64,000 nucleotides of DNA from Methylovulum sp. Lineage in GTDB: Bacteria > Pseudomonadota > Gammaproteobacteria > Methylococcales > Methylomonadaceae. This document shows positions 52,528-61,945 of the stretch, one piece after another (position 1 is the stretch's first letter; every line of letters begins with the position of its first letter). The translations under genes and the position numbers were made by a program. The DNA is taken from NCBI GenBank assembly GCA_028712695.1, contig JAQTQZ010000017.1, positions 23,056 through 87,055 on the forward strand, in the 5' to 3' direction. Under the pieces are notes generated by a model, which saw only the letters and a program-made list of their open reading frames with translations, was not told where the DNA came from and did no database searches.

Positions 52528-53922
52528 TTATTGTAATGCAGCACTAATGGTTTCAATAGCCAGGTTTTCCGCGACCATATTGGCAAACCCCTGTATTTCA
52601 GCATCGCGGTATTGCCCGTACGCATAGCCTTGATAACCGGGATCAAGGGCTTGAAAATAGTCGGTACGGAAATCGTCGTTGTCAAAAACACCATGCACAT
52701 GGGTTCCGGCTATACATCCCTGTTGATAATACAGGGGATAGTTTGCCATCCGTCCGCAGTGGATTTCATAGCCTTTTATCGCCGCATAAGAAAATAGCGA
52801 ATAAGTACCGCGAGCAAGTATTTTCGGGCTTTGATAGGTCACACTGTCATTAATCAAGCCCAAACCATTGGCCACACCAGCCGTTTCATGCTCCAGCGCG
52901 TCTGGGTCGTGTAGCGTTTTACAGAGCATTTGATAGCCACCGCACAACCCGAATATCGGCTTGTGAAATTGTAAAATGGCGGCAAACAAACCCTGTTGTT
53001 TTAACCACTGCAAGTCACGAATCACGGTCTTGCTGCCCGGCAATAACACCATGTCAAAGCGATCCAACGGACGATAAGCCTGGATCAAAACCACTTCCAG
53101 TTCACTATCAGCCATCAGCACATCCAAGTCGTTGTAATTACTCAATCCGGGATAAGCAATCACGGCGATACGAATTTTGACATTGCCGAGCCGTTGCCGG
53201 TAATTGGCTAATGACTGGGAATCTTCCATGTCGATATTTAACGGTTGAAAGGGTAAAACACCCAGCACGGGAATGCCGAAACGTTCGCTGATAATTTTTT
53301 CGCCATCTTCAAAAAACTGCCGGCCACCACGAAATTTATTAACCACGACACCGATCAGATTTTCACGCATGACCGGATCCATCAATACCAACGTACCGTA
53401 AATCAATGCAAACACGCCACCACGCTCAATGTCGGCAACCAGAATGTTTTTAGTGTTAAAGGCTTTGGCAATAAAGGTGTTGGACAAGTCTTTGTCGAGC
53501 AGGTTAAGTTCGACTGGCGAGCCCGCGCCTTCGGCAATCACTAAATCATAATCTTGCTGCAACCGGCTAAAAGCCAGCCGCACTTCATGTTCCAAGCCAC
53601 CAATATGCTGGTAATAATCAACAACCGACTGGTTTTGATAAACCTTACCATTGACAATCACTTGCACACCTTCACTACCGTGCGCTTTCAGCAACACCGG
53701 ATTAAACAGACAGCTCGGTCCGACCCGGGCCGCTTCGGCTTGCAGACATTGCGCCCTAGAAATTTCCAGATTTTCGCAGGTGACCGCAGAATTATTGGAT
53801 ACGTTTTGCGCTTTAAATGGCGCGACACGCAGGCCGCGATCGGCAAAAATACGGCATAGCGCCATTGTTATCGTCGTCTTGCCAGCATCGGAGCTAGTGC
53901 CAAAAATGGCTAACGGTTGCAT
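52528..53922 (-). CDS. cobQ: cobyric acid synthase
   Basis: Glutamine-dependent amidase that adds four amides to adenosylcobyrinic acid diamide. The N-terminal DTBS-like domain has LAIFGTSSDAGKTTITMALC and APFKAQNVSNNSAV. The middle reads AEGAGSPVELNLLDKDLSNT and NKFRGGRQFFEDG. The C-terminal GATase has the nucleophile Cys in IFGLCGGYQMLCKTL and the His in THVHGVFDND. 464 residues, slightly short of the usual 480-500 but with all motifs. No clear Shine-Dalgarno site precedes the ATG. Confidence 0.93.
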   Translation of the reverse strand: MQPLAIFGTSSDAGKTTITMALCRIFADRGLRVAPFKAQNVSNNSAVTCENLEISRAQCLQAEAARVGPSCLFNPVLLKAHGSEGVQVIVNGKVYQNQSVVDYYQHIGGLEHEVRLAFSRLQQDYDLVIAEGAGSPVELNLLDKDLSNTFIAKAFNTKNILVADIERGGVFALIYGTLVLMDPVMRENLIGVVVNKFRGGRQFFEDGEKIISERFGIPVLGVLPFQPLNIDMEDSQSLANYRQRLGNVKIRIAVIAYPGLSNYNDLDVLMADSELEVVLIQAYRPLDRFDMVLLPGSKTVIRDLQWLKQQGLFAAILQFHKPIFGLCGGYQMLCKTLHDPDALEHETAGVANGLGLINDSVTYQSPKILARGTYSLFSYAAIKGYEIHCGRMANYPLYYQQGCIAGTHVHGVFDNDDFRTDYFQALDPGYQGYAYGQYRDAEIQGFANMVAENLAIETISAALQ

Positions 53923-53962
53923 ATGTCAGTAATCGTTAAAACGTAACTCTGCCAAAGCCGCT

Positions 53963-54502
53963 TTAAAACAATTGAAGTGCCAGCATCAGCGCATCTTCAC
54001 GGCCATTTTCCGCCGGATAATAGCCTCTTCTAATGCCTATTTCGTTAAACCCCATATCTTGGTACAGTGCGATAGCGCCGACATTGCTGGGACGGACTTC
54101 CAAAAATACGGTTTCAGCCCGTCCTTTGGCAACTTCCAGCAGATTGTTCAGCATCTTTCGGCCTATGCCCTGACCTTGCTCGGCAGGATCTACGGAAATG
54201 TTAAGGATATGGGCTTCCCCCACCGCTATCGAGACCAAGCTATAACCGAGGACTTTATCCTGTGCTTCACACACCCAACAACCATAGCCCGCCTTAAAAC
54301 AATCTTTGAAAATGTCTTCTTCCCACGGAAACTGATAATTTTTTCTTTCTATAGCAAGCACTTGGGGCAGATCGGCTGCTGTCATTCTTCTAAGTCGCAT
54401 TAAGTCCTTGCGTGGTACGGAATCAGGGAACACTTGGGCATAAAATTCTTTATCGGCATCGTAAATTACGAATTGTTTTATTTGGTCTAATAATCCGCGC
54501 AT
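53963..54502 (-). CDS. rimI: ribosomal-protein S18 alanine N-acetyltransferase
   Basis: GNAT enzyme acetylating the N-terminus of S18. The GNAT core starts MRLRRMTAADLPQVLAIE and continues with WVCEAQDKVLGYSLVSIAVG, the acetyl-CoA loop VDPAEQGQGIGRKMLNNLL, FLEVRPSNVGAIALYQDMGF and GIRRGYYPAENGREDALML. The frame begins 34 codons earlier at ATG 54502 with GAGG upstream, while the core Met at 54400 has its own AAGGA. Standard RimI is about 148 residues and would start at the inner Met. Either an N-terminal extension (GLLDQIKQFVIYDADKEFYA) or two starts is possible. The start overlaps the stop of the glycosylase gene nearby. Confidence 0.85.
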   Translation of the reverse strand: MRGLLDQIKQFVIYDADKEFYAQVFPDSVPRKDLMRLRRMTAADLPQVLAIERKNYQFPWEEDIFKDCFKAGYGCWVCEAQDKVLGYSLVSIAVGEAHILNISVDPAEQGQGIGRKMLNNLLEVAKGRAETVFLEVRPSNVGAIALYQDMGFNEIGIRRGYYPAENGREDALMLALQLF

Positions 54503-54503
54503 T

Positions 54504-55196
54504 TCAATCCTCACTTTCTTTTACGGTTTGCATTGCCAGTTGTAAGTCCTGCCAGGCTTTGCGTTTCTCAGGTAATGACCGTAACAGATACGCCGGATGG
54601 TAAACGACCACAACGGGGGTATTATTTAGATGATGGACTTCGCCTCTTAACCGGCCGAGTGGCGCATCGGTGTTTAACAAGGTTTGTGCAGCGATACGGC
54701 CTACCGCCAAGATAATTTTAGGCTGGATCATCTTGATTTGTTGCTGCAAATACTCGTTGCAGCTAGCCACTTCGTCAACATGCGGGTCGCGGTTACTCGG
54801 TGGCCTGCACTTGATGATATTGGTGATGAAGACCTCTTCGCGGGCCAGTCCCATGGCGCGGATCATTTCCGTCAACAACAGCCCGGCATTGCCGACAAAA
54901 GGCATCCCCTGTTCATCTTCGTGCTGCCCTGGCGCTTCACCTATCAGCAACCAGTCGGCATTTTTATTGCCGGAACCGAAAACCGTCCGGGTGCGGGTTG
55001 TGCACAAGCCGCATTTTGTGCAGTTAGCCACTGCGGTTTGCAAGGCCTCCCAACCATCGCTTGCCGACGTTTCCGATTCGGCGGCATCGGCAAAACTGGC
55101 CTCGGCGGCAGGCAATTGGGCATACGCCAAGGCTCTGAGCACCCAAACATCGATGCCCATTGCGTCCAAATAACGTAACCGTAAGGCTTCATCCAC
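54504..55196 (-). CDS. family 4/5 uracil-DNA glycosylase, iron-sulfur type
   Basis: Base-excision repair enzyme removing uracil from DNA. Core motifs: LLIGEAPGQHEDEQGMPFVG (motif 1) and VVVVYHPAYLLR (motif 2). Four Cys for a 4Fe-4S cluster are visible in NCTKCGLC and NIIKCRPPSNRDPHVDEVASC-type spacing. The N-terminal 50 residues (YLDAMGIDVWVLRALAYAQL, then Ala/Glu-rich) match the extension in enzymes found beside rimI in gammaproteobacteria. The start codon is GTG at 55196. It sits directly upstream of rimI. Confidence 0.88.
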   Translation of the reverse strand: MDEALRLRYLDAMGIDVWVLRALAYAQLPAAEASFADAAESETSASDGWEALQTAVANCTKCGLCTTRTRTVFGSGNKNADWLLIGEAPGQHEDEQGMPFVGNAGLLLTEMIRAMGLAREEVFITNIIKCRPPSNRDPHVDEVASCNEYLQQQIKMIQPKIILAVGRIAAQTLLNTDAPLGRLRGEVHHLNNTPVVVVYHPAYLLRSLPEKRKAWQDLQLAMQTVKESED

Positions 55197-55233
55197 AATA
55201 AGGCCTGCTACGCTGGTTGCTCATGGCCAAGGA

Positions 55234-56778
55234 CTAAACATCCCCTTTCTGAGGATGCCTGCGTTGGTCGGGTGTTTGCAACTTGTTCAAGGCATTGATA
55301 TAGGCTTTGGCTGAAGCAATGACAATATCGGTATCAGCACCCAACCCATTGACTATCCTATTGTTTCTTTCCAACCGGACAGTAACTTCGCCCTGTGCAT
55401 CAGTACCGTTAGTTATATTATTAACCGAATAAAGTTCCAACGTAGCATCAGATTGCACCAGCTTTTCTATGGCTTTCAAACTGGCATCGACTGCGCCCCC
55501 GCCTTCAGAACAACCGGTAACCTCTTTATTGTCTACCCGTAAGGTCACTTGCGCATTAGGTATCTCGCCGGTTTCCGAGCATACTTTCAAAGCGATCAAT
55601 TTGATATGTTCGTCTTCCGCCTCAAAACCGGTTTCTGAAATCAATGCCTGTAAATCTTCGTCGAAAATTTCGTGTTTTTTGTCGGCCAGTTGTTTAAAAC
55701 GGGCAAAGGCATCGTTGATGTCTTCTTCCGAAGCAAATTCAAAACCCAGTTCGGTAATCCGGCTTTTAAACGCATTCCGGCCGGAATGTTTGCCCAACAC
55801 CATCCGGTTGGCAGACCAGCCGACATCTTCGGCACGCATGATTTCGTAAGTTTCGCGGCTTTTTAAGACGCCATCCTGATGGATGCCCGCCTCGTGCGCA
55901 AACGCGTTAGCGCCAACAATGGCCTTATTTGGTTGCACCGGAAAGCCGGTTATCGACGATACCAGTTTGGAACAGGTCAAAATTTCGCGGGTGTCAATAC
56001 GGGTTTGGCAGTCGAACACGTCATGACGGGTGCGCACCGCCATCACCACTTCTTCCAGCGAGGCATTGCCCGCCCGCTCGCCCAAGCCATTAATTGTGCA
56101 TTCAACTTGACGTGCACCGTTCATGACCGCCGCCAACGAGTTCGCCACCGCCAAGCCTAAATCATTATGGCAATGCACGGAAAAAATGGCTTTGTCGGAA
56201 TTGGGTATGCGTTGGATCAAATTGGCAATGGTCGAGCCGAATTGCTGCGGAACGCTATAGCCTACGGTATCAGGGATATTTAACGTGGTGGCACCGGCAT
56301 CAATCACTGCTTCCAAAATACGGCACAAGAAATCTTCTTCGGAACGTCCAGCGTCTTCCGGTGAAAACTCAACGTCATCGGTGTATTGCCGCGCCCGTTT
56401 TACCGCCCTGACGGCATGTTCGATAACCTGCTCCGGCGACATCTGCAATTTTCTTTGCATGTGTATTGGCGACGTGGCGATAAAAGTATGGATTCTGGAA
56501 CGTTGCGCGTCTTTAAGCGCAGTGCCGGCACGGTCGATGTCGTTGTCCAACGCCCGCGACAAACCACAGACAGTGCTGTCTTTTATCACCCGTGCGACCG
56601 CTTGCACGGCCTCGAAATCACCTGGGCTAGCGGCCGGAAAGCCCGCTTCGATGACATCGACTTTCAACCGTTCCAACGCCCTGGCGATCCGGACTTTTTC
56701 ATCGCGCGTCATTGATGCACCAGGGCTTTGTTCGCCATCGCGCAACGTGGTGTCAAATATTATTAAATGGTCTTTCAT
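55234..56778 (-). CDS. leuA: 2-isopropylmalate synthase
   Basis: First committed step of leucine synthesis: 2-ketoisovalerate plus acetyl-CoA. Start ATG 56778 ([20 protein letters not shown]), with GGAG six bases upstream; an ATG five codons earlier is disfavoured. Catalytic TIM barrel: [35 protein letters not shown] and [19 protein letters not shown]. The C-terminal part (about 390-510) is the LeuA regulatory domain for leucine feedback. 514 residues. Its upstream region carries a promoter, a short Leu-containing frame and hairpins suggestive of attenuation. pssA is upstream on the same strand. Confidence 0.96.
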   Translation of the reverse strand: MKDHLIIFDTTLRDGEQSPGASMTRDEKVRIARALERLKVDVIEAGFPAASPGDFEAVQAVARVIKDSTVCGLSRALDNDIDRAGTALKDAQRSRIHTFIATSPIHMQRKLQMSPEQVIEHAVRAVKRARQYTDDVEFSPEDAGRSEEDFLCRILEAVIDAGATTLNIPDTVGYSVPQQFGSTIANLIQRIPNSDKAIFSVHCHNDLGLAVANSLAAVMNGARQVECTINGLGERAGNASLEEVVMAVRTRHDVFDCQTRIDTREILTCSKLVSSITGFPVQPNKAIVGANAFAHEAGIHQDGVLKSRETYEIMRAEDVGWSANRMVLGKHSGRNAFKSRITELGFEFASEEDINDAFARFKQLADKKHEIFDEDLQALISETGFEAEDEHIKLIALKVCSETGEIPNAQVTLRVDNKEVTGCSEGGGAVDASLKAIEKLVQSDATLELYSVNNITNGTDAQGEVTVRLERNNRIVNGLGADTDIVIASAKAYINALNKLQTPDQRRHPQKGDV

Positions 56779-56783
56779 AAAAA

Positions 56784-56821
56784 CTCCATACATGGAGACA
56801 TATCAACATCTGCGTTGATAT
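56784..56821 (-). promoter_or_regulatory. two hairpins over the leuA ribosome site
   Basis: ATATCAAC/GTTGATAT (56800-56821) forms an 8-bp stem. Next to it CTCCA/TGGAG (56784-56797) places the GGAG ribosome site inside a stem followed by TTTTT on the minus strand. They could limit leuA translation or transcription. Confidence 0.45.
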
Positions 56822-56864
56822 ATGGGTAAAAAGGATAGATTGAAAAGGTATAAAAGAAAGAGTG

Positions 56865-56880
56865 CTGCCCATCAGGGCAG
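56865..56880 (-). terminator. candidate attenuator hairpin in leuA leader
   Basis: Minus strand CTGCCC, loop TGAT, GGGCAG (56880-56865), then a pyrimidine-rich run CACTCTTTCTTTT. The left arm contains the last sense codons of the putative leader peptide and its stop lies in the loop. Confidence 0.45.
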
Positions 56881-56979
56881 GAATCTTAGAGGGAGGCTTA
56901 CCGCTACGCACAAGAAATTCCGGGCGGTTAATACCCCCGCAATATCTTGCAAACAAGACAACATAGGTCGAATAGTCAT
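56872..56979 (-). CDS. putative leuA leader peptide
   Basis: A 35-codon frame MTIRPMLSCLQDIAGVLTAR, then NFLCVAVSLPLRFLP and a stop. Seven of the 35 residues are Leu, with three (CTC, CTA, CTG) in the last seven codons before the hairpin. A ribosome slowed there would cover the left arm of the hairpin. The frame begins within a few bases of the predicted transcription start, so it would be leaderless. No ribosome site is seen, which weakens the case. Confidence 0.4.
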   Translation of the reverse strand: MTIRPMLSCLQDIAGVLTARNFLCVAVSLPLRFLP

Positions 56980-56987
56980 AATTAAAA

Positions 56988-57016
56988 ACTATACCTCAAC
57001 GATAAAAAGCCCTCAA
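56988..57016 (-). promoter_or_regulatory. sigma-70-type promoter of leuA
   Basis: On the minus strand TTGAGG (-35, 57016-57011), a 17-base spacer and TATAGT (-10, 56993-56988) match the consensus at 4 of 6 and 5 of 6 positions. It lies just after the pssA stop. The predicted start is close to 56980. Confidence 0.55.
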
Positions 57017-57023
57017 GCCTATT

Positions 57024-57764
57024 TTAGCCTTTGCGCTCCTGTAGCATGCGCCTGCGTTGGATTAAGGTGATAACCGGCCCGGAAATCGCATAGCCTAAAA
57101 ACAGCAAAAACAACATCGTTTGCGGTTGCGCCATGACAAAAGCAATAGCCAGCATGATGGTTATTGCCACAAAAAATGGCACTTTGCCTTTTAAATCAAT
57201 TTGTTTAAAGCTGGAATAGCGAAAATTACTGACCATCAACAAGCCTGTGCTGATAGTTAAAAAAATGGCGATGTACTTAATCACGTCAATATCGTAGCCA
57301 TGTTCCAAGCAAATCCAAATAAACCCCGCCAAAATCGCCGCCGCCGCCGGACTAGGCAAGCCCTGAAAATAGCGTTTATCCGCCGTTTCTATTTGGGTAT
57401 TAAAACGCGCCAGCCTTAACGCACCACCGGCAGCATGGACGAATGCGGCAAACAAGCCTAACCGTCCCAAGCTGGAAAATGCCCACAAATACATCACTAG
57501 CGCAGGTGCCGCGCCGAATGACAGCATGTCCGACAAGCTATCGTATTGCGCCCCGAATTCGCTTTGGGTGTTAGTAATCCGCGCCACCCTGCCATCCAGC
57601 CCGTCCAGGATCATAGCAATAAAAATAGCGATAACCGCAGTTTCGTAACGGCCATTCATCGCCGAAGTAATCGCATAAAATCCCGAAAACAGTGCGCCAG
57701 TAGTAAACAGATTGGGTAATAGATAAATGCCGCGTCGGCGAATGGATGTTTTTGCAGGTGTCAT
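57024..57764 (-). CDS. pssA: CDP-diacylglycerol--serine O-phosphatidyltransferase
   Basis: Integral membrane enzyme of phosphatidylethanolamine synthesis (makes phosphatidylserine). The CDP-alcohol phosphotransferase motif is visible as DGLDGRVARITNTQSEFGAQ, then YDSLSD (D-G-x2-A/G-R pattern with the later D-x3-D). Multiple hydrophobic helices follow (about eight). It starts MTPAKTSIRRRGIYLLPNLF, 246 residues. leuA follows on the same strand, an arrangement I recall from other gammaproteobacteria. Confidence 0.93.
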   Translation of the reverse strand: MTPAKTSIRRRGIYLLPNLFTTGALFSGFYAITSAMNGRYETAVIAIFIAMILDGLDGRVARITNTQSEFGAQYDSLSDMLSFGAAPALVMYLWAFSSLGRLGLFAAFVHAAGGALRLARFNTQIETADKRYFQGLPSPAAAAILAGFIWICLEHGYDIDVIKYIAIFLTISTGLLMVSNFRYSSFKQIDLKGKVPFFVAITIMLAIAFVMAQPQTMLFLLFLGYAISGPVITLIQRRRMLQERKG

Positions 57765-58026
57765 ACGTTGTCAGCCCATATACGGTAAAGTGATGTTTGC
57801 AATTATACAATGTGCCGACAAGCGATACCTAGGGAAGTGCCGATTAAATCCGAAGGCGCACATACTGCACCGAGCGCAATTGTATAAGTTGTTTCATGCC
57901 GTGCTACAAACACGGCCCGCTGATAACCGCGTTGATTCTAAGAATGTGCTTTAAAAGCCCCCTAGACAACTGCCAAACTATCCTATTCAATAGGCATATT
58001 ATAATTTTTGACCATGAGCTTTAAGA

Positions 58027-59049
58027 ATGACTGAATTGACTGTACAGGCCCTGCAATGGACGGGCACGGCTTTAAAAGTGCTGGATCAACGGCAATTGCC
58101 GGACACCTGCCGTTATGATGAATACACTGATGCCAACGGTGTCGCGGAGGCGATTACGACCATGCGCGTGCGCGGCGCACCGGCTATAGGGATTGCCGCC
58201 GGTTTTGGTGTCGTGCTGTCCGCCTATCAGCATTATTCTGCAAACACGGACGGTTGGCGGCAAGCTGTTCAAGCGGATATGGAGGTGTTGGCAAAATCCA
58301 GGCCGACGGCGGTCAATCTGTTCACGGCGTTGGATCAAATGGCCTCAGCATTGGCAGAAACGGATGCAACCCCCGCAACATTGCTGGCCTGTGCAAAAAA
58401 AATCCATACTGATGATATTGCCGCAAATTATAAAATGGGCGAATTGGGCGCGGATTTACTGACCGGCGCGAAAGGCATATTGACACATTGCAATACCGGT
58501 GCCTTGGCCACCGGCGGTTATGGCACCGCACTAGGCGTTATCCGTAGCGTATATGACAGGCAACCGTTGCCGATTTATGCGGATGAAACGCGGCCTTGGT
58601 TGCAAGGGGCGCGGTTGACCGTTTGGGAGTTGGCGCAAGACGGCATTCCGGCAACGCTGATTGCCGACTCTGCCGCTGCCTGGCTGATGAAATCCGGCGC
58701 GGTGGACTGGGTGATTGTCGGCGCCGACCGCATTGCCGCTAACGGTGACACCGCCAATAAAATCGGCACTTATTCGCTGGCGGTGTTGGCCAAACAGCAT
58801 GGGGTAAAATTTATGGTCGTTGCGCCAACGACGACGATAGATTGGGCCATCGACAACGGTGGGCAAATCGCTATCGAACAACGCCATCAAAATGAATTGT
58901 TGCCTGCGTGTTACCTGACTGAAGGGTCGCTGGTCAGCGCATGGAACCCCGTTTTTGACGTGACGCCCGCCGACTTGATCTCAGCCATCGTGACTGAGCG
59001 CGGCGTAGTTTTGAATCCATCTGAACACGGTGTAAGGAGTTTGCAATGA
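58027..59049 (+). CDS. mtnA: S-methyl-5-thioribose-1-phosphate isomerase
   Basis: Methionine-salvage enzyme converting MTR-1-P to MTRu-1-P. The 340-residue protein has TTMRVRGAPAIGIAAGFG, the catalytic Cys in THCNTGALATGGYGTALG, DETRPWLQGARLTVWEL and the catalytic Asp in GADRIAANGDTANKIGTYSL. These distinguish it from eIF2B-type relatives. It overlaps the following cysZ by an ATGA junction. Confidence 0.95.
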   Translation: MTELTVQALQWTGTALKVLDQRQLPDTCRYDEYTDANGVAEAITTMRVRGAPAIGIAAGFGVVLSAYQHYSANTDGWRQAVQADMEVLAKSRPTAVNLFTALDQMASALAETDATPATLLACAKKIHTDDIAANYKMGELGADLLTGAKGILTHCNTGALATGGYGTALGVIRSVYDRQPLPIYADETRPWLQGARLTVWELAQDGIPATLIADSAAAWLMKSGAVDWVIVGADRIAANGDTANKIGTYSLAVLAKQHGVKFMVVAPTTTIDWAIDNGGQIAIEQRHQNELLPACYLTEGSLVSAWNPVFDVTPADLISAIVTERGVVLNPSEHGVRSLQ

Positions 59050-59762
59050 TATTTTCCAAAAAAGGCAACAATCCGATAGTCGCTGTCGGCTATTTTTTTA
59101 AAGGCCTCAAATGGCTTGCCAGCCCCCAGCTACGCAGCTTTTTGATTATCCCAATTTTAATTAACCTGGTGTTATACGGTATTGCTTTAACACTGGGTTA
59201 TTACTACATGACAGACCTGATCAACAGCTTTATTCCTAACTGGCTACAATGGCTGGAATGGCTGTTATGGCCGCTGTTTTTCATCTGCTTTTTTATCGCC
59301 GGATTTTTCACATTTACTGTGATGGCAAATATAATCGCCGCGCCTTTCTACGGCAAGCTGGCGGCAAAAACGCTGGTGGTCATTACGGGGCAAGCCAGCA
59401 CAACAGAAGAACAACCACTGGCTAAAGTAATGGCGGCAGAACTCAAACGTGTCGCCTATTTGGCGACCCGCGCAGTGCCCTTGCTGATCCTGTTCATTAT
59501 TCCCGGCATCAATGTGATCGCACCCTTTTTATGGGCGCTGTTTGGTGCCTGGGGGATGGCGCTTGAATACTTGGCTTATCCGTTGGAAAACGAAGGCGTG
59601 TTGTTTTCGGAACAAAAAAAACTGGCTAAAGACATGCGCCTAGGTGCATTAAGCTTTGGTGGCCTGACGATGGCGGGTCTGACCTTACCCGTGTTGAATA
59701 TCATCGTCGCACCCGCTGCGGTTATCGGTGCGACGATTTATGTCCATGAAATTAAAGATTAA
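59046..59762 (+). CDS. cysZ: CysZ-like sulfate transporter (EI24 family)
   Basis: A 238-residue inner-membrane protein of the CysZ/EI24 family, which in E. coli imports sulfate for cysteine synthesis. It starts with GNNPIVAVGYFFKGLKWLAS and QLRSFLIIPILINLVLY. Conserved central segments are ANIIAAPFYGKLAAKTL and WGMALEYLAYPLENEGVLFS. Four or more hydrophobic helices are visible. AAGGAG precedes the start. Coupling to mtnA suggests shared sulfur metabolism; direct evidence for sulfate transport is absent. Confidence 0.85.
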   Translation: MIFSKKGNNPIVAVGYFFKGLKWLASPQLRSFLIIPILINLVLYGIALTLGYYYMTDLINSFIPNWLQWLEWLLWPLFFICFFIAGFFTFTVMANIIAAPFYGKLAAKTLVVITGQASTTEEQPLAKVMAAELKRVAYLATRAVPLLILFIIPGINVIAPFLWALFGAWGMALEYLAYPLENEGVLFSEQKKLAKDMRLGALSFGGLTMAGLTLPVLNIIVAPAAVIGATIYVHEIKD

Positions 59763-59771
59763 AACATCTTA

Positions 59772-60446
59772 TCAGAAATAAACGCCCCAACCACTGGCCT
59801 TTATCGCCTTGATTAACGGCATGGCCGAAGGCGTAAACCAGTAAGCCGCAACCGTACAAGCCAGCATTAACAGCGTTGCGGTAATGCTGGTGTAACTGCA
59901 CAGTTTGAGCGCCGTACCAAACGACTTCTTCATTCTGGCATTGGCCAAATTAACGCTGTAGCACTCGTCCAACAACAAGTGCACAATAAAGCCAATGCCG
60001 ATAAACAGACCGTTTAGCCACGAATACAACCCCTTCCAATGCAACATATAATGGCTGATACAAGTTGCCAGCAAGACAAAAAACAACCCGGCAAGCAACG
60101 AATGGAAAACGCCGCGATGGTCAGTCAACTTGACGAACAATGCAAACAGGCCATAGCGGATGCCCAAATAAGCCATAACGGCAAGCGTTAACACCTGATA
60201 GGAAACCGTGCGTTCTTTCAGCGCTTGCAATACCGCCGCAGCCGCTATTAACCCCAGCAGGTTGAACAGCAACCTGACGGGGCGGGAGTTGTCGGCATCA
60301 ATATCCGGCAACATGCCACCGACAACCCCCAACAGAACCAGCCAAGGGATTTGCGTATAATCAATTAGATGTGCGGCAGTGGCCGCCGCCGCCGCCCCTG
60401 CGCTGGCGGCGGCGGCAACCGTCACATGGGTTTTAAAATTAGCCAT
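59772..60446 (-). CDS. YdjM-like membrane-bound metal-dependent hydrolase
   Basis: A 224-residue protein of the YdjM family (PF04307-like). It has an Ala-rich N-terminus (AAAASAGAAAAATAAHLIDY), GGMLPDIDADNSRPVRLLF, TDHRGVFHSLLAG and GFIVHLLLDECYSVNL. The D-x-D, DHR-x3-H and HLLLD residues look like a metal site within four membrane helices. The E. coli homologue is LexA-controlled and poorly characterised; its substrate is unknown. It is convergent with cysZ and divergent from the mutase gene. Confidence 0.75.
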   Translation of the reverse strand: MANFKTHVTVAAAASAGAAAAATAAHLIDYTQIPWLVLLGVVGGMLPDIDADNSRPVRLLFNLLGLIAAAAVLQALKERTVSYQVLTLAVMAYLGIRYGLFALFVKLTDHRGVFHSLLAGLFFVLLATCISHYMLHWKGLYSWLNGLFIGIGFIVHLLLDECYSVNLANARMKKSFGTALKLCSYTSITATLLMLACTVAAYWFTPSAMPLIKAIKASGWGVYF

Positions 60447-60545
60447 CGCGGCAATAATCCTTTAAGTGTATGAATGACTTTTTGTGTTGGTCGCTAAACC
60501 GTAGCCCATTATACTAGCTAGTTTTTCAATAGCATTCCCAATCCC

Positions 60546-61919
60546 ATGACTAAGCCCTTAAGTTGCTTTAAAGCCTACGACATCCGTGGGCGTATTCCTG
60601 ATGAACTGAACACTGATATTGCTTACCGTATCGGCCGTGCTTATGCCGAAAAAATCCAACCTAAATCGGTGATCGTCGGGCGTGACATCCGCTTGTCCAG
60701 CGATGACATGGCGGCAGCGGTAATTCGTGGGTTGCAGGATGCAGGCGTTGATGTTTATGACATCGGCCTGTGCGGCACCGAAGAAGTCTATTACGCCACG
60801 TTCGCCTATCAGGATGAAGGCAAGGCAATGGATGGCGGCATCATGGTCACTGCCAGCCATAACCCTAAAGACTATAACGGCATGAAACTGGTGCGCGAGC
60901 AAAGCAAACCGGTCAGCGGCGACACGGGGCTGAATGACATCAAACAACTGGCTGAAAACAACCAATTCGCCGCGCCAGCGCCCCATCCCGGCAATATCAA
61001 ACACATTTCAATCGGCGCGGCGTATACGCAACATTTGTTAAGTTATCTGAAAGGCGCCTCGTTAAATCCGCTGAAAGTGGTCGTCAATGCCGGTAACGGG
61101 GCGGCAGGCCACATCATCGACTGGCTAGAACCACTGTTGCCATCAATAAACTTCATCAAGATCCACCATGAACCGGACGGTCATTTCCCGCACGGCATCC
61201 CCAATCCGTTATTGCCGGAAAACCGCCAAAGCACCATCGACGCCATTACCAAACACGGCGCTGATTTAGGTATTGCCTGGGACGGCGATTTTGACCGCTG
61301 CTTTTTGTTCGATGAGACCGGCCGTTTTATCGAAGGTTATTACATCGTCGGCTTACTTGCCGCCGCGTTCCTTGAACAACACCCAGGCGCAAAAATTGTC
61401 CATGATCCGCGCCTGACTTGGAACACCATCGACATCGTCAGCAGCTGCTCCGGCATTCCGATACAAAGCAAAACAGGCCATGCTTTCATTAAAGAACGGA
61501 TGCGCCAAGAAGATGCCGTGTACGGCGGCGAAATGAGCGCACACCATTATTTCCGTGATTTTGCCTACTGCGACAGCGGCATGATCCCGTGGTTACTGGT
61601 GGTGGGCTTGATGGGCAACAGCGGCAAAAAGCTTTCGCAATTGGTTGATGAAAGGATGCAATTGTTCCCTGCCAGCGGCGAAATTAACCGCGTAATAGCC
61701 GACCCTGCGGCAGTGCTTGCAAAGGTGCAGCAACACTATCAAGCCGACGCACTACGGATGGATTTCACCGATGGCTTAAGCATGGAATTTTCCGATTGGC
61801 GCTTTAACCTGCGCTGTTCCAACACCGAGCCACTGGTGCGGTTAAATGTGGAAGCGCGTGGCAATGAGGCCTTAATGCAGGCTAAAACAGAAGCGCTATT
61901 GACATTGTTGGCTGAATAA
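60546..61919 (+). CDS. phosphomannomutase/phosphoglucomutase
   Basis: Interconverts hexose 1- and 6-phosphates for surface polysaccharide precursors. The 457-residue protein starts with [20 protein letters not shown]. The phosphoserine loop is [16 protein letters not shown], the metal loop is [13 protein letters not shown] and the sugar-binding loop is [11 protein letters not shown]. The phosphate-binding loop [17 protein letters not shown] closes the active site. It resembles ManB/CpsG and AlgC-like bacterial enzymes; the preferred sugar cannot be decided. No ribosome site is obvious. argC follows by 26 bases. Confidence 0.92.
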   Translation: MTKPLSCFKAYDIRGRIPDELNTDIAYRIGRAYAEKIQPKSVIVGRDIRLSSDDMAAAVIRGLQDAGVDVYDIGLCGTEEVYYATFAYQDEGKAMDGGIMVTASHNPKDYNGMKLVREQSKPVSGDTGLNDIKQLAENNQFAAPAPHPGNIKHISIGAAYTQHLLSYLKGASLNPLKVVVNAGNGAAGHIIDWLEPLLPSINFIKIHHEPDGHFPHGIPNPLLPENRQSTIDAITKHGADLGIAWDGDFDRCFLFDETGRFIEGYYIVGLLAAAFLEQHPGAKIVHDPRLTWNTIDIVSSCSGIPIQSKTGHAFIKERMRQEDAVYGGEMSAHHYFRDFAYCDSGMIPWLLVVGLMGNSGKKLSQLVDERMQLFPASGEINRVIADPAAVLAKVQQHYQADALRMDFTDGLSMEFSDWRFNLRCSNTEPLVRLNVEARGNEALMQAKTEALLTLLAE

Positions 61920-61945
61920 TTAACTTTTAAAAACAGGATGGGCAA

